The notes beneath the pieces are model-generated. The model saw only the letters and a program-made list of their open reading frames with translations. It was not told the DNA's origin and did not search any database. From contig NZ_VFMQ01000001.1 of the NCBI RefSeq assembly GCF_006715175.1, positions 2,356,001 to 2,420,000 on the forward strand: a stretch of DNA of 64,000 nucleotides. Reading direction: 5' to 3'. The number at the start of each line of letters is the position of its first letter. Position 1 is the first letter of the stretch. Made by a program: the position numbers and the translations under genes. Positions 36,684 through 46,503 of this stretch are shown here, piece by piece. The stretch comes from Curtobacterium citreum. GTDB lineage: Bacteria > Actinomycetota > Actinomycetes > Actinomycetales > Microbacteriaceae.

Positions 36684-39274
36684 CCGACCGTGACCCGAAG
36701 GGGACCCCGCCGATGGGTGCCGACCAGCCGAACTCCGCCAGCGCTCCTGACAGCCCGGCGCCGACTCCCGCCACCGACCGCGGACAGGGCCCGAGCGTCC
36801 CGCCGGTGCCGCCGCCCCCGCCGCCCGTGCGTCGTCCCTCGGCGACGCCGACCGCTCTCGCACCGAGCGGTGCGGACGAGCCGCGCTACGAACCGCGGGT
36901 GTCCGCTCCGGGTGAGGACCTCCCCGGGGCACCCGAGGTCTCCCCCGAAGCTCCGGACCGCGGCGTTCCCGAGTCCGCGACGCTCGGCGGACAGGCCACC
37001 GCTCCGTCCGGGTCCCAGGAGCCGACAGCGGCGAGCACCACCACGACGACGAGCACCGCGCCGACCCCGAGCACCGACTCCGGAGCGCCGTCGCCCGACG
37101 GACCGCGGCCCGCCCCGGTCGAGGACTGGCTTCGACAGCAGGTCGCCGAGGGCCGCTGGTCCCGCCCGCACGACGTGCTCGGGCCGCACCCGGTCGACGG
37201 TGGGACGAGCGTCCGGGTCGTCCGACACCTCGCGTCGTCGGTCCGCATCGTCCGCCCTGACGGCGACGACGTCGAACTCACCCACGAGGGCGACGGCATG
37301 TGGGTCGGCGCGACGCCCGGCACCCTCGGTCGCTACCGGGTCGAGGCCGACTACGACTTCGACGAGTCCACGGACGCCGACGACGCGACCTGGACCACGG
37401 ACGACGCATACCGCTTCGCGCCGACCATCGGTGAGCTCGACCTCCACCTGTTCGGCGAGGGTCGCGACGAGCAGCTGTGGCACCACCTCGGCGCCCACGT
37501 CGCCACGGTCGACGGCGTCGACGGCGTGGCCTTCACGGTCTGGGCGCCCCGTGCCACGGCCGTCCGCGTGATCGGCGACTTCGAGGGCTGGGAGGGTCGC
37601 ACCACCGCGATGCGCCGCCTCGGCGACCTCGGCGTGTGGGAGCTCTTCTGGCCGGGCGCCCTGGTCGGGCAGCGGTACAAGTTCCAGATCCTGACCGACT
37701 CCGGCTGGGTCGAGCGGGCAGACCCCTTCGCCCGTCGGACCGAGGTGCCGCCGGCGACCGCCTCCGTGATCACCGCGTCCGACTACACGTGGTCCGAGGG
37801 CGACACCGCCTGGATGGAACGCCGCGCGCAGAGCACCACGCACGACGCCCCGATGAGCGTCTACGAGGTGCACCTCGGCTCCTGGCGTCCGGGGCTGTCC
37901 TACCGCGAGGTCGCCGACCAGCTGATCGGGCACGTGCAGCACCTCGGGTTCACGCACGTCGAGTTCCTCCCCCTCGCCGAGCACCCGTTCGGCGGCTCGT
38001 GGGGGTACCAGGTCACCGGCTACTACGCCCCAACCGCCCGGTTCGGTACGCCGGACGACCTCCGCTACCTGATCGACCGCCTGCACTCCGCGGGCATCGG
38101 CGTGATCATGGACTGGGTCCCCGGCCACTTCCCCAAGGACGAGTGGGCGCTGGCGAAGTTCGACGGGTACGCCCTGTTCGAGCACCCCGATCCCCGACGC
38201 GGCGAGCAGCTCGACTGGGGCACCTACGTGTTCGACTTCGGGCAGCCGCAGGTGCGGAACTTCCTGGTCGCGAACGCGCTGTACTGGCTCGAGGAGTTCC
38301 ACATCGACGGTCTGCGCGTGGACGCCGTCGCGTCGATGCTGTACCTCGACTACTCCCGTACCGAGTGGCTGCCGAACGTGCACGGGGGCCGCGAGAACCT
38401 CGAGGCGATCTCCTTCCTGCAGGAGACGAACGCCACGGCGTACAAGCGCTACCCCGGCATCGTCATGATCGCCGAGGAGAGCACCTCGTGGCCGGGGGTG
38501 ACCCAGCCGACGAGCGCCGGCGGGCTCGGGTTCGGCCAGAAGTGGAACATGGGGTGGATGCACGACTCCCTCGAGTACATCGAGCGCGAGCCGGTCCACC
38601 GCAGCTACCACCACGACGAGATCACGTTCTCGCTCGTGTACGCGTTCAGCGAGCAGTTCACGCTGCCGATCAGCCACGACGAGGTCGTGCACGGCAAGGG
38701 GTCGCTCTTCGGCAAGATGCCCGGCGACGAGTGGCAGAAGCTCGCGAACGTCCGCGCCTACCTGGCCTACATGTGGGCGCACCCCGGCAAACAGCTGCTC
38801 TTCATGGGCCAGGAGTTCGCGCAGCCGTCCGAGTGGTCCGAGGCCCGCGGGCTCGACTGGTGGCTCCTCGACGACCCGGGGCACCTCGGCGTCCAGGACC
38901 TCGTCGCCTCGCTCAACCGCGTGTACAAGGACACGCCGGCGCTGTGGACGCACGACTCCTCGCCCGAGGGCTTCGAGTGGATCGAGGGCGGCGACGCCCC
39001 GCACTCCACACTCGGGTTCCTGCGCAAGGACGGCGACGACCGACTGGCCGTGTTCGTGAACTTCTCGGGCGTGCCCGTGGAGCGGCGCTTCGGCCTGCCG
39101 TCGGCCGGCCAGTGGGACGAGGTGCTCAACACCGACGCCGTCGAGTACGGCGGATCCGGGGTCGGCAACCTCGGCTCGGTCACCGCGGACGAGACCCCGT
39201 GGGCGGGCCGCCCCGCCTCGGCACACTTCGTGGTGCCACCGCTCGGAGCGGTCTGGTTGCGCCTGGCTCGCTGA
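36680..39274 (+). CDS. glgB: 1,4-alpha-glucan branching enzyme with long N-terminal extension
   Basis: 864 aa, over 100 longer than a typical GlgB. Residues 1-150 are disordered, with Pro, Thr, Ser and Ala tracts (a run of eight prolines near 50, Thr runs near 120). CBM48 domains follow (about 160-370), then the GH13_9 barrel with [17 protein letters not shown], the nucleophile in [15 protein letters not shown] (about 549-563), acid MIAEESTSW and [14 protein letters not shown]. It adds alpha-1,6 branches to the GlgE product. The extension may localise the enzyme; a start nearer residue 150 cannot be excluded, but the ATGA overlap with glgE favours this one. Confidence 0.93.
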   Translation: MTDRDPKGTPPMGADQPNSASAPDSPAPTPATDRGQGPSVPPVPPPPPPVRRPSATPTALAPSGADEPRYEPRVSAPGEDLPGAPEVSPEAPDRGVPESATLGGQATAPSGSQEPTAASTTTTTSTAPTPSTDSGAPSPDGPRPAPVEDWLRQQVAEGRWSRPHDVLGPHPVDGGTSVRVVRHLASSVRIVRPDGDDVELTHEGDGMWVGATPGTLGRYRVEADYDFDESTDADDATWTTDDAYRFAPTIGELDLHLFGEGRDEQLWHHLGAHVATVDGVDGVAFTVWAPRATAVRVIGDFEGWEGRTTAMRRLGDLGVWELFWPGALVGQRYKFQILTDSGWVERADPFARRTEVPPATASVITASDYTWSEGDTAWMERRAQSTTHDAPMSVYEVHLGSWRPGLSYREVADQLIGHVQHLGFTHVEFLPLAEHPFGGSWGYQVTGYYAPTARFGTPDDLRYLIDRLHSAGIGVIMDWVPGHFPKDEWALAKFDGYALFEHPDPRRGEQLDWGTYVFDFGQPQVRNFLVANALYWLEEFHIDGLRVDAVASMLYLDYSRTEWLPNVHGGRENLEAISFLQETNATAYKRYPGIVMIAEESTSWPGVTQPTSAGGLGFGQKWNMGWMHDSLEYIEREPVHRSYHHDEITFSLVYAFSEQFTLPISHDEVVHGKGSLFGKMPGDEWQKLANVRAYLAYMWAHPGKQLLFMGQEFAQPSEWSEARGLDWWLLDDPGHLGVQDLVASLNRVYKDTPALWTHDSSPEGFEWIEGGDAPHSTLGFLRKDGDDRLAVFVNFSGVPVERRFGLPSAGQWDEVLNTDAVEYGGSGVGNLGSVTADETPWAGRPASAHFVVPPLGAVWLRLAR

Positions 39275-39284
39275 CGCGACCCCC

Positions 39285-39334
39285 TGACGGACGGGAGGCG
39301 CGGTGCCGGCTGGCACCGCGCCTCCCGTCCGTCA
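39285..39334. terminator. 50-bp palindrome between convergent genes (family copy 3)
   Basis: Complementary arms with a single G:T mismatch at the tip, core GGCGCGGTGCCGGCTGGCAC. It starts ten bases after the glgB stop and shares its left flank with copy 2. Confidence 0.8.
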
Positions 39335-39374
39335 TGTGGTGCGCACCCGCGCGACGGCACCGGCCCCACCAGAT

Positions 39375-39458
39375 GGTCCCGCAGCAGCGAGACGGTCCCG
39401 CAGCAGCGAGACGGTCCCGGAACGCCGAGACGCCGCCGGATCCGGCGGCGTCTCGGCG
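39375..39458. repeat. 19-bp direct repeat followed by a 36-bp perfect palindrome
   Basis: GGTCCCGCAGCAGCGAGAC occurs at 39375 and 39394, with a third partial start at 39413. Then 39423-39458 is a perfect palindrome, CGCCGAGACGCCGCCGGA and its complement. A further copy of its right arm lies at 39460-39478. The palindrome is about 40 bases after the ybbN stop and probably terminates that operon. Confidence 0.7.
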
Positions 39459-39498
39459 GATCGGCGGCGTCTCGGCGACGTCGCGCGAGGACCGCGCG

Positions 39499-40497
39499 CT
39501 AGTACAGCGCGTTCGCGAGCCGACGCCGCGCCACGACGACCCGCGGGTCGTCGACGCCGATGAGCTCGAAGTACTCCACGAGTCGGACACGCAGGGCCTC
39601 GCGCTCCGCACCGAACACGGTGGGGACGAGGTCGAGCAGGCGCCCGAAGGCGTCCTCGACGTGCCCGCCGCTGACGTCCAGGTCGGCCACGGCGAGCTGC
39701 GCCTCGAGGTCCTGGGGCGCAGCGGCAGCGGCGGTCCGGACCTCGTCCGCTGTGCGGCCGGAGAGCCGGTCGAGCAGCGACACCTGCGCGAGACCGGCGA
39801 CGGCCATCTGGTCGTTCGGGTCCTGCGCGATCGCGGTCTTGTACTCCTGCACGGCGGCGGCGTAGTCACCGCGCTCGATCGCGTCGTAGGCGGCCTGGTG
39901 GTGCGGAGGCAGCGGCTCCGGCTCGGGTTCGCCCCGCGGCTCCGCGGCGACGTCTCCGGACTGGCCGTCGACGCGCACACGCCCGGTCACGCCGTTCTGC
40001 TCGGCAGCGGCGACGACCTGCTCGAAGACGTCGCGGACCTGCGCCTCCGGCAGGGCCCCGACGAAGAGCCCGAGCGGGCGCCCGCCGATGACCGCCGCAA
40101 CGGTCGGGATGGACTGCGCCTGGAACGCCTGGACGAGCTGCGGGTTGGTGTCCGCGTCGACCTTGGCGAGCACGACACGACCGTCGTACTCGGCGGTGAG
40201 CTGCTCGAGGATCGGTGAGAGCTGCTTGCACGGCCCGCACCACTCGGCCCAGATGTCGACGATCACCGGGACGACCGAGGACAGCTCGAGCACGTCCTGG
40301 AACGTCTGGTCGGTGACGTCGAGCACGAGCGACGGGACGGCCAGCTCGGTCGTCGACGGGGCTGCACCCGCGGTCGCGCCCTGCGGTGCCCCCGGAGCGG
40401 GGGCGGCCGGGGCTGCCGGACGCTGGGCCCGGTCGACGAGCGACGACAGGTCGACGGCTCCGCGGAGACCGGACGGGGTCGGGGGGACGTTGGTCAT
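39499..40497 (-). CDS. YbbN-like thioredoxin with TPR-type C-terminus
   Basis: 332 aa. An Ala/Pro-rich N-terminus (about 25-50) precedes a thioredoxin domain (about 57-165) with an intact WCGPCK redox motif (about residues 87-92). A C-terminal TPR/TPR_20 helical repeat region follows (about 200-332). This matches the CnoX/YbbN co-chaperone family, which protects proteins from oxidative aggregation; active-site Cys pairs vary in that family. Its ATG overlaps the stop of the upstream gene (4 bases), so it is synthesised with that membrane protein. Confidence 0.85.
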   Translation of the reverse strand: MTNVPPTPSGLRGAVDLSSLVDRAQRPAAPAAPAPGAPQGATAGAAPSTTELAVPSLVLDVTDQTFQDVLELSSVVPVIVDIWAEWCGPCKQLSPILEQLTAEYDGRVVLAKVDADTNPQLVQAFQAQSIPTVAAVIGGRPLGLFVGALPEAQVRDVFEQVVAAAEQNGVTGRVRVDGQSGDVAAEPRGEPEPEPLPPHHQAAYDAIERGDYAAAVQEYKTAIAQDPNDQMAVAGLAQVSLLDRLSGRTADEVRTAAAAAPQDLEAQLAVADLDVSGGHVEDAFGRLLDLVPTVFGAEREALRVRLVEYFELIGVDDPRVVVARRRLANALY

Positions 40498-42233
40498 TGC
40501 ACCTCACTCGCTGCGGTCAGGCCCTGCGTGAACCCGAGCAGGACCACCTTGTCATCACTTCCGACGGGCGGCACGGAGAAGAGCAGCTGCACGCTGTACG
40601 TGGCGCTGATCCCCTTCGTGCTGGAGTCGACGCCCGACAGCGCCTTGACGGCACCCTCGGTGTTCACCTCGGCACCGGCTGCGGTCGGCGTGACCTTCTC
40701 GATCTCGTCCAGGTCGGCGGACACGAGCGCACCGGCACCGTCGGTCGCGATGGCGATCGCGCTGTCGTCGGGGACCTGGGACGAGTACTCGATCTTGGCG
40801 GTGTCCGGCAGCGATTCGGACTTCTTGTCCTTGTACGCCTTGCCGATGGTCGACCGCAGGCCGTCGCCGTCGGACTCGAACAACGACGCCGACGAGCTCT
40901 CGCTGTCCTTCGACAGCACGTCACCGTAGGCGGCCGCGATGTCGTCCGGCGCGATGCGGAGCAGCTTCGTGTTGCCGGCGAGCTGCGCGGCACCGAGGGA
41001 CGTCGGCGCGAGGCTCGGCACCTGCGCCGCGGCCTCGAGCGACACGTCGTACGCGACCTTGTACTCGTCGCGTGCGCTCGCCTGGACCATCGTGAGCGCC
41101 TGCGGAGCGGTCTTCGCGGTGCAGTCCTCGGCGACGATCGCGAACACCGTCCGCGGCCAGGTGTCCGTCTGCTGCGGGAGCGCGACGCACACCTGCTGCG
41201 CGGAGATCGCCGGCGGGGCCGCCGCCTTGTCGTCCTTCGCGCGGATGGCGTAGTTGGCCTTCCGGAAGTCGAGCGCGGCACCCGTGAAGCGCGACTCGAG
41301 GAGCGACGCGTCCTTGGCCTCGTCGGCCTTCTGTGCCACCTCGGCGACGCGCTGCACGATCTTCTGGATCTGCTGCTTCGACGCTGCCGTCGGCTCGTCC
41401 TGCTCGGCACCCGCCGTCGCCGATGCGGTCGGCGTGGCGGTCACGTCCGCGGAACCGCCCTGCGGCCAGTAGTCGGACGAACAGCCGGCGAGCCCGAGCG
41501 CGCCGACGAGCACGATCGGCACGGCGATGAGCGGACGGCGCCCACGACGACCGCGGCTCGGCACCTGGGCACCCGCTGCGGCGGCCCGGCGCGACGCGCG
41601 CACCCTGGGCGGCCTCGTCCCACCGCTGCGACGACGCGGACCGCGCCCCCGACGCTGGTGCAGGAACGCCCAGACGAGCAGCGCGACGCCGCCGACGAGG
41701 AACAGGCCGCCCGCGACGAGCAGTGGGCCGACCGACGGGGTCGCGGTGTCCCGTGGCCAGGTCACGGACACGTCCGTGGGTGCCGCGTCCTTCCCGTTGC
41801 CGAGGACCACGAGCGACACGTCCGACGGCAGCCGCACGGTGAACTGCCCCGCGCCGGGCCACTCCTGGTACCAGAGGTCGCTGCCCGACGGGTCCGGGAC
41901 GCTCGAGGCACTGCCGGTCGTCTTGCCGACCAGGCGGTCCTGCTCGGCGTCGAACCGGAGCGTGGTGTGCTTCGCGTCACCGATCCAGGCCTGCACGTCG
42001 CTCGTCTTGCCGTAGGCGGCGAAGACGTCGCCGGAACCGGAGACGTTGATGCGTTGGTACCCGGGGTTGGCGTTGAGCGTCGACCCCGGGATGACCGTCA
42101 CCGGGGCGGAGGCCTTGCTGGTCGACTGCGCGACGAGCGAGGACGGTGGCGCGAAGACGGTTCGCTGGCCGACAGCGAGCCCGACGAGCAGCAGACCGAT
42201 GACGAAACTGACGATCGCCAGGACGAATCGCAC
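40494..42233 (-). CDS. two-part membrane protein with an internal lipobox-like sequence
   Basis: 579 aa, no named family recognised. An N-terminal helix (about residues 3-22) is followed by an extracytoplasmic part (about 30-165), a second helix (about 168-190), and a very basic cytoplasmic loop (about 192-235, many Arg). A third helix ending LVGALGLAGCSSD (about 243-258) looks exactly like a lipoprotein signal peptide. The remaining 320 residues are a soluble, Ala/Ser/Asp-rich domain. It could be one three-helix protein or two ancestral proteins fused. GTG 42233 has AGGGAGAAG upstream. It is the first gene of the ybbN operon. Confidence 0.65.
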   Translation of the reverse strand: MRFVLAIVSFVIGLLLVGLAVGQRTVFAPPSSLVAQSTSKASAPVTVIPGSTLNANPGYQRINVSGSGDVFAAYGKTSDVQAWIGDAKHTTLRFDAEQDRLVGKTTGSASSVPDPSGSDLWYQEWPGAGQFTVRLPSDVSLVVLGNGKDAAPTDVSVTWPRDTATPSVGPLLVAGGLFLVGGVALLVWAFLHQRRGRGPRRRSGGTRPPRVRASRRAAAAGAQVPSRGRRGRRPLIAVPIVLVGALGLAGCSSDYWPQGGSADVTATPTASATAGAEQDEPTAASKQQIQKIVQRVAEVAQKADEAKDASLLESRFTGAALDFRKANYAIRAKDDKAAAPPAISAQQVCVALPQQTDTWPRTVFAIVAEDCTAKTAPQALTMVQASARDEYKVAYDVSLEAAAQVPSLAPTSLGAAQLAGNTKLLRIAPDDIAAAYGDVLSKDSESSSASLFESDGDGLRSTIGKAYKDKKSESLPDTAKIEYSSQVPDDSAIAIATDGAGALVSADLDEIEKVTPTAAGAEVNTEGAVKALSGVDSSTKGISATYSVQLLFSVPPVGSDDKVVLLGFTQGLTAASEVQ

Positions 42234-42439
42234 GGATCTTCTCCCTACCGCGCCGGGGTGGGGGATGTCGGCGCGCGAATCAGCGCTCCAGGATAGCGAG
42301 CGACCCTGGACATCGCATCCCTGCTCGCTGAGCCGAGCGCTCGCGCACCACCGACGGACCGTCGGCGGCCGCGACTCAGCCCCGTCGGTGGCACCGCCTC
42401 GACGAGACCCCGGCTCAGGCCCCCCGGTGGCGCCGCCAC

Positions 42440-42445
42440 TACAAT
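42440..42445 (+). promoter_or_regulatory. -10 box for the coiled-coil gene
   Basis: TACAAT, one of the best -10 matches in the window, 48 bases before GTG 42494; unlike many neighbours this gives a leadered mRNA with a GGAG ribosome site. The other 190 bases of this divergent gap show nothing else recognisable. Confidence 0.5.
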
Positions 42446-42493
42446 CGTCCGCGGGCCAAGGGCTGGCCCTCCGCCGACCCCCAGGAGCAACAC

Positions 42494-44338
42494 GTGGCGA
42501 ACGACGAGGCCGAGTTCGGGACCGAGCTGCGCGGGTACCGCCGCGACGACGTGGACCGGGCCCTGGGCGACCTGCGCCGGGAGCTCATCAAGTCGAACAA
42601 CGACCGCGCCGAGGCCGCGAAGGAGATCCGTCTCCTGCAGACCCGCGTCTCCGACCTGCAGGGCGAGCTCGACGAGGCCGGGACCCCGACCTACAGCGGA
42701 CTCGGCACGCGCCTCGAGTCGACGCTCCGGGTCGCTGAGGAGCAGTCGACGCGCCTCATCAGCCAGGCCGACATCGACGCGCAGCGCCTGCGTGCCGCGA
42801 GCCGGAACGAGGCCGACCGCCTGCTCCGCGAGGCCCGGCAAGAGGCCTCCGAGACGCTCGAGGACGCCAGGAGCCGCGCCACCGACGAACTGTCCCGCGC
42901 CCGCGCCGAGTCCGCCGACACCATCGAGCGTGCCCGCGCCGAGGCCGGCCTGCTCACGCAGGACGCCCGCAACGAGGCCGCCGCGATCCGGGGCGCCGCC
43001 GTCACCGAGGCCGCCGAGGTCCGCTCGGTCGCCATCCGCGAGACGAACGCCCTGCGTGCCCGCGTCGAGCACGAGGTCGCCGAGCTCCGCGAGACCGCGC
43101 AGCGCGACGCCGCGCAGGCCCGCGCCGCGGCCGAGGAACTGGACCGCGAGACCGAGCACCGCCGCAGCGTGTTCGAGGCAGAGCACACCCGTCGTACGGC
43201 CGACCTCGAGCGCGAGGAGACCGACCGGCGCACGGCCCTCGACCGCGAGGTCACCCTGGGTCGCACGGCCTGGCACCGCGAGCGCGACGAGCAGCAGCGC
43301 GAACACGCCCTCGCGCTCGAGGAGGGCCGCGCCGCCCTCGAGTCGGAGACCGCGACCCGCCGCGCCGACCTGGACGCCGAGCTCGGGGAACGCCGACGCG
43401 TGCACGACGAGGAGCTCGCCGCCGCCCGTGCCGGCTGGGAGCGCGAGCTCGCCGGTGCCCGGGCGGCGCTGGAGCAGGAGGCCGAGGCCCTCCGCGCCCA
43501 GCTGCGCGTCGACGAGGAGCAGACCCGCGTCGAGAACGCCCGCCTCGTGCAGGAGACCTCCGACCGCATCGCCGATGAGCTGCAGCAGCACAGCGCGCGC
43601 ATCGAACGGGAGCGCGCCGAGGCCGACGCGGCCGCGGAGCGCGCCGCCCGTGAGCACGCCGACGAGCTCGCCGCCCGCCGGGAGCGCGAGCACGCCGAGC
43701 TGGACGCCGAGGTCGCCGACCGTCGCCGCGCCGAGCTCACCGACCTCGAAGCCGAGCGCGCTGCGCTCCAGCAGGAGGTCGAGACGATGCGCGCGGTCCT
43801 CGCGAAGGAGCGCGACGAGGTCCGCGCCGAGATCGCCCGCGAGCGCGACGAGGCCCGCACGGCGCTCGAGTCGGAGCTCGCCGCGCGCCGCGACGACGCC
43901 GAGCAGGAGTACCTGCAGAAGCACCACGAGACGGTCACCGAGACGCAGAAGTACCTGGACGAGGCGAACCTGCAGCTCGCCGAGGCGACCCGCCGAGCAA
44001 CCGAGGCCCGCGAACGCGCCGAGCGCCTGCAGCAGGAGGCCGACGACCTCGAGCGCTCCAGCACGGCCGACGCGCAGGAGCACGCCCGGACGATCGTCGC
44101 CGACGCCCAGCAGCGCGTGCACCGCATGGTCGCCGACGCCGAGGAGCGCACCGCCGCGATCGAGGCAGAGGCCGAGGACCGCCTGGCGGCGATCCGGACC
44201 GAACGCGATGCCGTCGCCGGCTACCTCGAGAACCTGCGTGGCGTGCTGACGCACGCCACCGGACTGCTCGGTTCCGGCGCACCGGACGCCGGTCGCGACG
44301 CGGACGCGGACACCGCGACGGACGTCACCACCCGCTGA
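42494..44338 (+). CDS. long DivIVA-like coiled-coil protein
   Basis: 614 aa. Residues 1-50 resemble the DivIVA N-terminal membrane-curvature motif (TELRGYRRDDVDRALGDLR), followed by a short linker and then about 520 residues of nearly unbroken charged coiled coil (Glu, Arg, Ala, Asp heptads). The last about 25 residues are disordered. The layout recalls Streptomyces Scy/FilP and other polar scaffold proteins, so a role in cell-pole or cell-shape organisation is likely (inference). A second DivIVA-domain gene lies 2.2 kb downstream on the other strand. Confidence 0.7.
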   Translation: MANDEAEFGTELRGYRRDDVDRALGDLRRELIKSNNDRAEAAKEIRLLQTRVSDLQGELDEAGTPTYSGLGTRLESTLRVAEEQSTRLISQADIDAQRLRAASRNEADRLLREARQEASETLEDARSRATDELSRARAESADTIERARAEAGLLTQDARNEAAAIRGAAVTEAAEVRSVAIRETNALRARVEHEVAELRETAQRDAAQARAAAEELDRETEHRRSVFEAEHTRRTADLEREETDRRTALDREVTLGRTAWHRERDEQQREHALALEEGRAALESETATRRADLDAELGERRRVHDEELAAARAGWERELAGARAALEQEAEALRAQLRVDEEQTRVENARLVQETSDRIADELQQHSARIERERAEADAAAERAAREHADELAARREREHAELDAEVADRRRAELTDLEAERAALQQEVETMRAVLAKERDEVRAEIARERDEARTALESELAARRDDAEQEYLQKHHETVTETQKYLDEANLQLAEATRRATEARERAERLQQEADDLERSSTADAQEHARTIVADAQQRVHRMVADAEERTAAIEAEAEDRLAAIRTERDAVAGYLENLRGVLTHATGLLGSGAPDAGRDADADTATDVTTR

Positions 44339-44343
44339 CGGTG

Positions 44344-44382
44344 ACCCGGCCTGGAGGCGCGACCGGCGCCTCCAGGCCGGGT
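44344..44382. terminator. hairpin between convergent coiled-coil and hydrolase genes
   Basis: A 16-17 bp perfect stem (CCCGGCCTGGAGGCGC with its complement) and a five-base loop, six bases after the stop on the plus strand. The inner CTGGAGGCGC/GCGCCTCCAG resembles the core of the palindrome family, though the tip differs. Confidence 0.75.
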
Positions 44383-44410
44383 TGCGTCGTCGGGACGGCC
44401 GGGTGGGCCA

Positions 44411-45154
44411 TCAGGCGGAACGGACCGGCAGGTCGGTGTGCGTCGGCAGCGGTGCACTGCCGGGCACGACGAGGTCGGCGATCGTGTCGAGCACGATCCG
44501 CACGTACCGCTCCCCCACCCACAGGTGCTTCGCGCCCTCGATCGGCACGACCCGGACGTTCGGCGCAGGAGCGAAGCGACGCGCGGCCTCGTCCGGGCGC
44601 AGGAAGTCGTCGTGCTCCGGGACGAGCGCGACCACGGGAACGTCGACGGACGCCCAGCGTGCGAGTTCCTCGTCCGAGGTGCGGTGCAGGGGCGGCGACA
44701 GCAGGACCACCCCGGCGACGGTGCCGGCCGCGACGTGCTCGAGCGCGTGCTTGAGGACGACCTCGGTGCCGAAGGACCATCCGACGAGCCACGGCGCGGG
44801 GAGCCCGCGCGCGGTGACCTCGCGGACGGCGGCGCGCAGGTCGAAGCCCTCGGAGACACCGTCGCCGAAGGTGCCCTCGGACGTCCCGCGTGGCGAGGAG
44901 ACCGACCGGAAGTTGAAACGGAGGACCGCGATGCCGGCGAGATCCGGCAGGCGGGCCGCCGCCTTCTTCAGGACGTGCGAGTCCATGAAGCCCTGCGCCG
45001 TGGGCAGCGGGTGCAGGGTGACGATCGTGCCGCGAGCGGGGCGTCCGAGCGGTTCCGCGAGCTCACCGACGAGCGTCAGGTGGTCGTCCGTGTACAGCTC
45101 GACGTCGGTCCGCTGTGCCGGCAGTTCGGTGTTCGAGCGGATCTCGGTGCTCAT
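44411..45154 (-). CDS. alpha/beta hydrolase
   Basis: 247 aa, dienelactone-hydrolase-like fold. The nucleophile elbow GWSFGTE is at about residues 134-140 (Ser 136), the acid is probably the Asp in PEHDDFLRPDE (about 189), and the catalytic His is in GAKHLW (about 217). The HPLPTAQGFMDSH segment near residue 48 forms the oxyanion side. Substrate unknown. ATG 45154 overlaps the stop of the upstream 101-aa gene by four bases. Confidence 0.82.
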   Translation of the reverse strand: MSTEIRSNTELPAQRTDVELYTDDHLTLVGELAEPLGRPARGTIVTLHPLPTAQGFMDSHVLKKAAARLPDLAGIAVLRFNFRSVSSPRGTSEGTFGDGVSEGFDLRAAVREVTARGLPAPWLVGWSFGTEVVLKHALEHVAAGTVAGVVLLSPPLHRTSDEELARWASVDVPVVALVPEHDDFLRPDEAARRFAPAPNVRVVPIEGAKHLWVGERYVRIVLDTIADLVVPGSAPLPTHTDLPVRSA

Positions 45155-45456
45155 GCGATGCTCCAGCAGTGGTTGTGCCAGTGGCGGCGCGACGCCAGGT
45201 CGGCCTCGTCACCGAGGACACCGTCGGCTCGCCAGACGACAACGTGCGCGGTACCGGGCAGGACGGTGCCGCCGCAGCCCGGGCAGACGTACTCTTTCTG
45301 CGCCGACGCAGCCGAGACGGGCTGCACGGTGAACGTGCGGCCGCGACGGACCTCGGTCCGCTTCCAGGACGACATGAGCCGGTCGAGGCCCGTGGGTTCG
45401 TCCTCGGGCTCGGGTCCGTGACCGCGGGGACGCCGCGGTCGGTTGCTGCGCGGCAC
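45151..45456 (-). CDS. small zinc-ribbon-like protein
   Basis: 101 aa. A basic N-terminus (PRSNRPRRPRG) is followed by a compact C-terminal region with YVCPGCGGTV (Cys about 58 and 61) and RRHWHNHCW (His and Cys about 91-97), a likely zinc site of the CxxC...HxxxC type. Short proteins of this type are conserved in Actinobacteria without assigned function. GTG start. Coupled to the hydrolase downstream and 12 bases after the transglycosylase-like gene. Confidence 0.7.
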   Translation of the reverse strand: MPRSNRPRRPRGHGPEPEDEPTGLDRLMSSWKRTEVRRGRTFTVQPVSAASAQKEYVCPGCGGTVLPGTAHVVVWRADGVLGDEADLASRRHWHNHCWSIA

Positions 45457-45468
45457 CCCCGGCGCCGA

Positions 45469-46410
45469 TCAGTACCAGTTGTAGGACTGGCTGTGGCCCC
45501 AGGCTCCGCACGGCGTGCCGTACACGCCCGAGATGTAGTTGAGACCCCAGGTGATCTGGGTCGCCGGGTTCGTCTGCCAGTCGGCGCCGACCGTGCCCAT
45601 CTTGCTGCCGGGCAGGGCCTGCGGGATGCCGTACGCACCGCTCGGGTTGTAGGCGTTCACGCGCCAGCCGGACTCCTTGTTCCAGAGCAGCACGAGGCAG
45701 TTGAACTGGTCGGAGCCCCAGCCGCGGGCCGCGACCATCTCCTGGGCGATCGCCTGCGCGCTGCCGGGGTTCGGCGTGGCGGCCTGCGCGGCGAAGGTGT
45801 TCGTCGCGGTGACCTTCTTGGTGGCGGTCGTGTCCGCGGTGTCGTCGGTCTCGGTCGCCGGCGGGGCGGTCACCTTCGGCGCGGGGACCGTGACGCCGTA
45901 GCCGTCGCGGGAGACCTCGAAGTCGCCGTAGGTGCCGTGCGCGGTGTACTGCTGCGGCTCGACCGGGGCCTTGACGAGCACGGGTGCCGAGACGGCAGCC
46001 TGCGCCACGTCCGGCTGCATCGGGTTGAAGAGCGAGCCACCCACGAAGCCGAACACGGCGAAGAACGAGAGCGCGGGGATCGTCGCGCGCTTGCGCATGA
46101 ACGTGTTCACGCTGCGGGCGGGCTTCGGTGCGGCGGCGACCGCTCGGCGCTGCTGCACGGCACGTCGCTGCTTGACGACGCGCGGGTCGGCCGGCGTCCG
46201 CGGGACCGCGGCGTCGAACGTGGATCGCGCCGGAGCGCTGACGGGTGCGGCGGGGATGGACGCCGTCGCGACCGCGGGGGCCGCGTGGAGGACCGCGTGC
46301 TCCGCCGTGCGGAGTCGTTCACGTGCCGCGCGACGCTCACCGACGACCGTCTGGTCGAGGTGCTCGCTGCTGCCGCGGTCGGAGCTGAAGTCTGCCGTGT
46401 GCCTGCCCAT
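45469..46410 (-). CDS. secreted transglycosylase-like cell-wall protein
   Basis: 313 aa from ATG 46410. A charged N-terminal cytoplasmic part of about 100 residues precedes one hydrophobic helix (about 108-128) with an Ala-rich end that may be a cleavage site. A Pro/Thr linker follows, then a C-terminal lysozyme-like SLT domain (about 230-313) with WNKESGWRVNAYNPSGAYGIPQA, where the Glu in NKESGW is the expected catalytic residue. It resembles the aggregation-promoting factor/transglycosylase proteins of Actinobacteria. A TTG 11 codons upstream is possible but less likely. Confidence 0.8.
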   Translation of the reverse strand: MGRHTADFSSDRGSSEHLDQTVVGERRAARERLRTAEHAVLHAAPAVATASIPAAPVSAPARSTFDAAVPRTPADPRVVKQRRAVQQRRAVAAAPKPARSVNTFMRKRATIPALSFFAVFGFVGGSLFNPMQPDVAQAAVSAPVLVKAPVEPQQYTAHGTYGDFEVSRDGYGVTVPAPKVTAPPATETDDTADTTATKKVTATNTFAAQAATPNPGSAQAIAQEMVAARGWGSDQFNCLVLLWNKESGWRVNAYNPSGAYGIPQALPGSKMGTVGADWQTNPATQITWGLNYISGVYGTPCGAWGHSQSYNWY

Positions 46411-46503
46411 GAGTCTGACCAGGATAACGGAATGGTCACGCAACCGGAAGCACCGGCACCCAGCGCGTCGTCGGATCGCCGGGCCGGACCATGCGGGGAG
46501 TCG

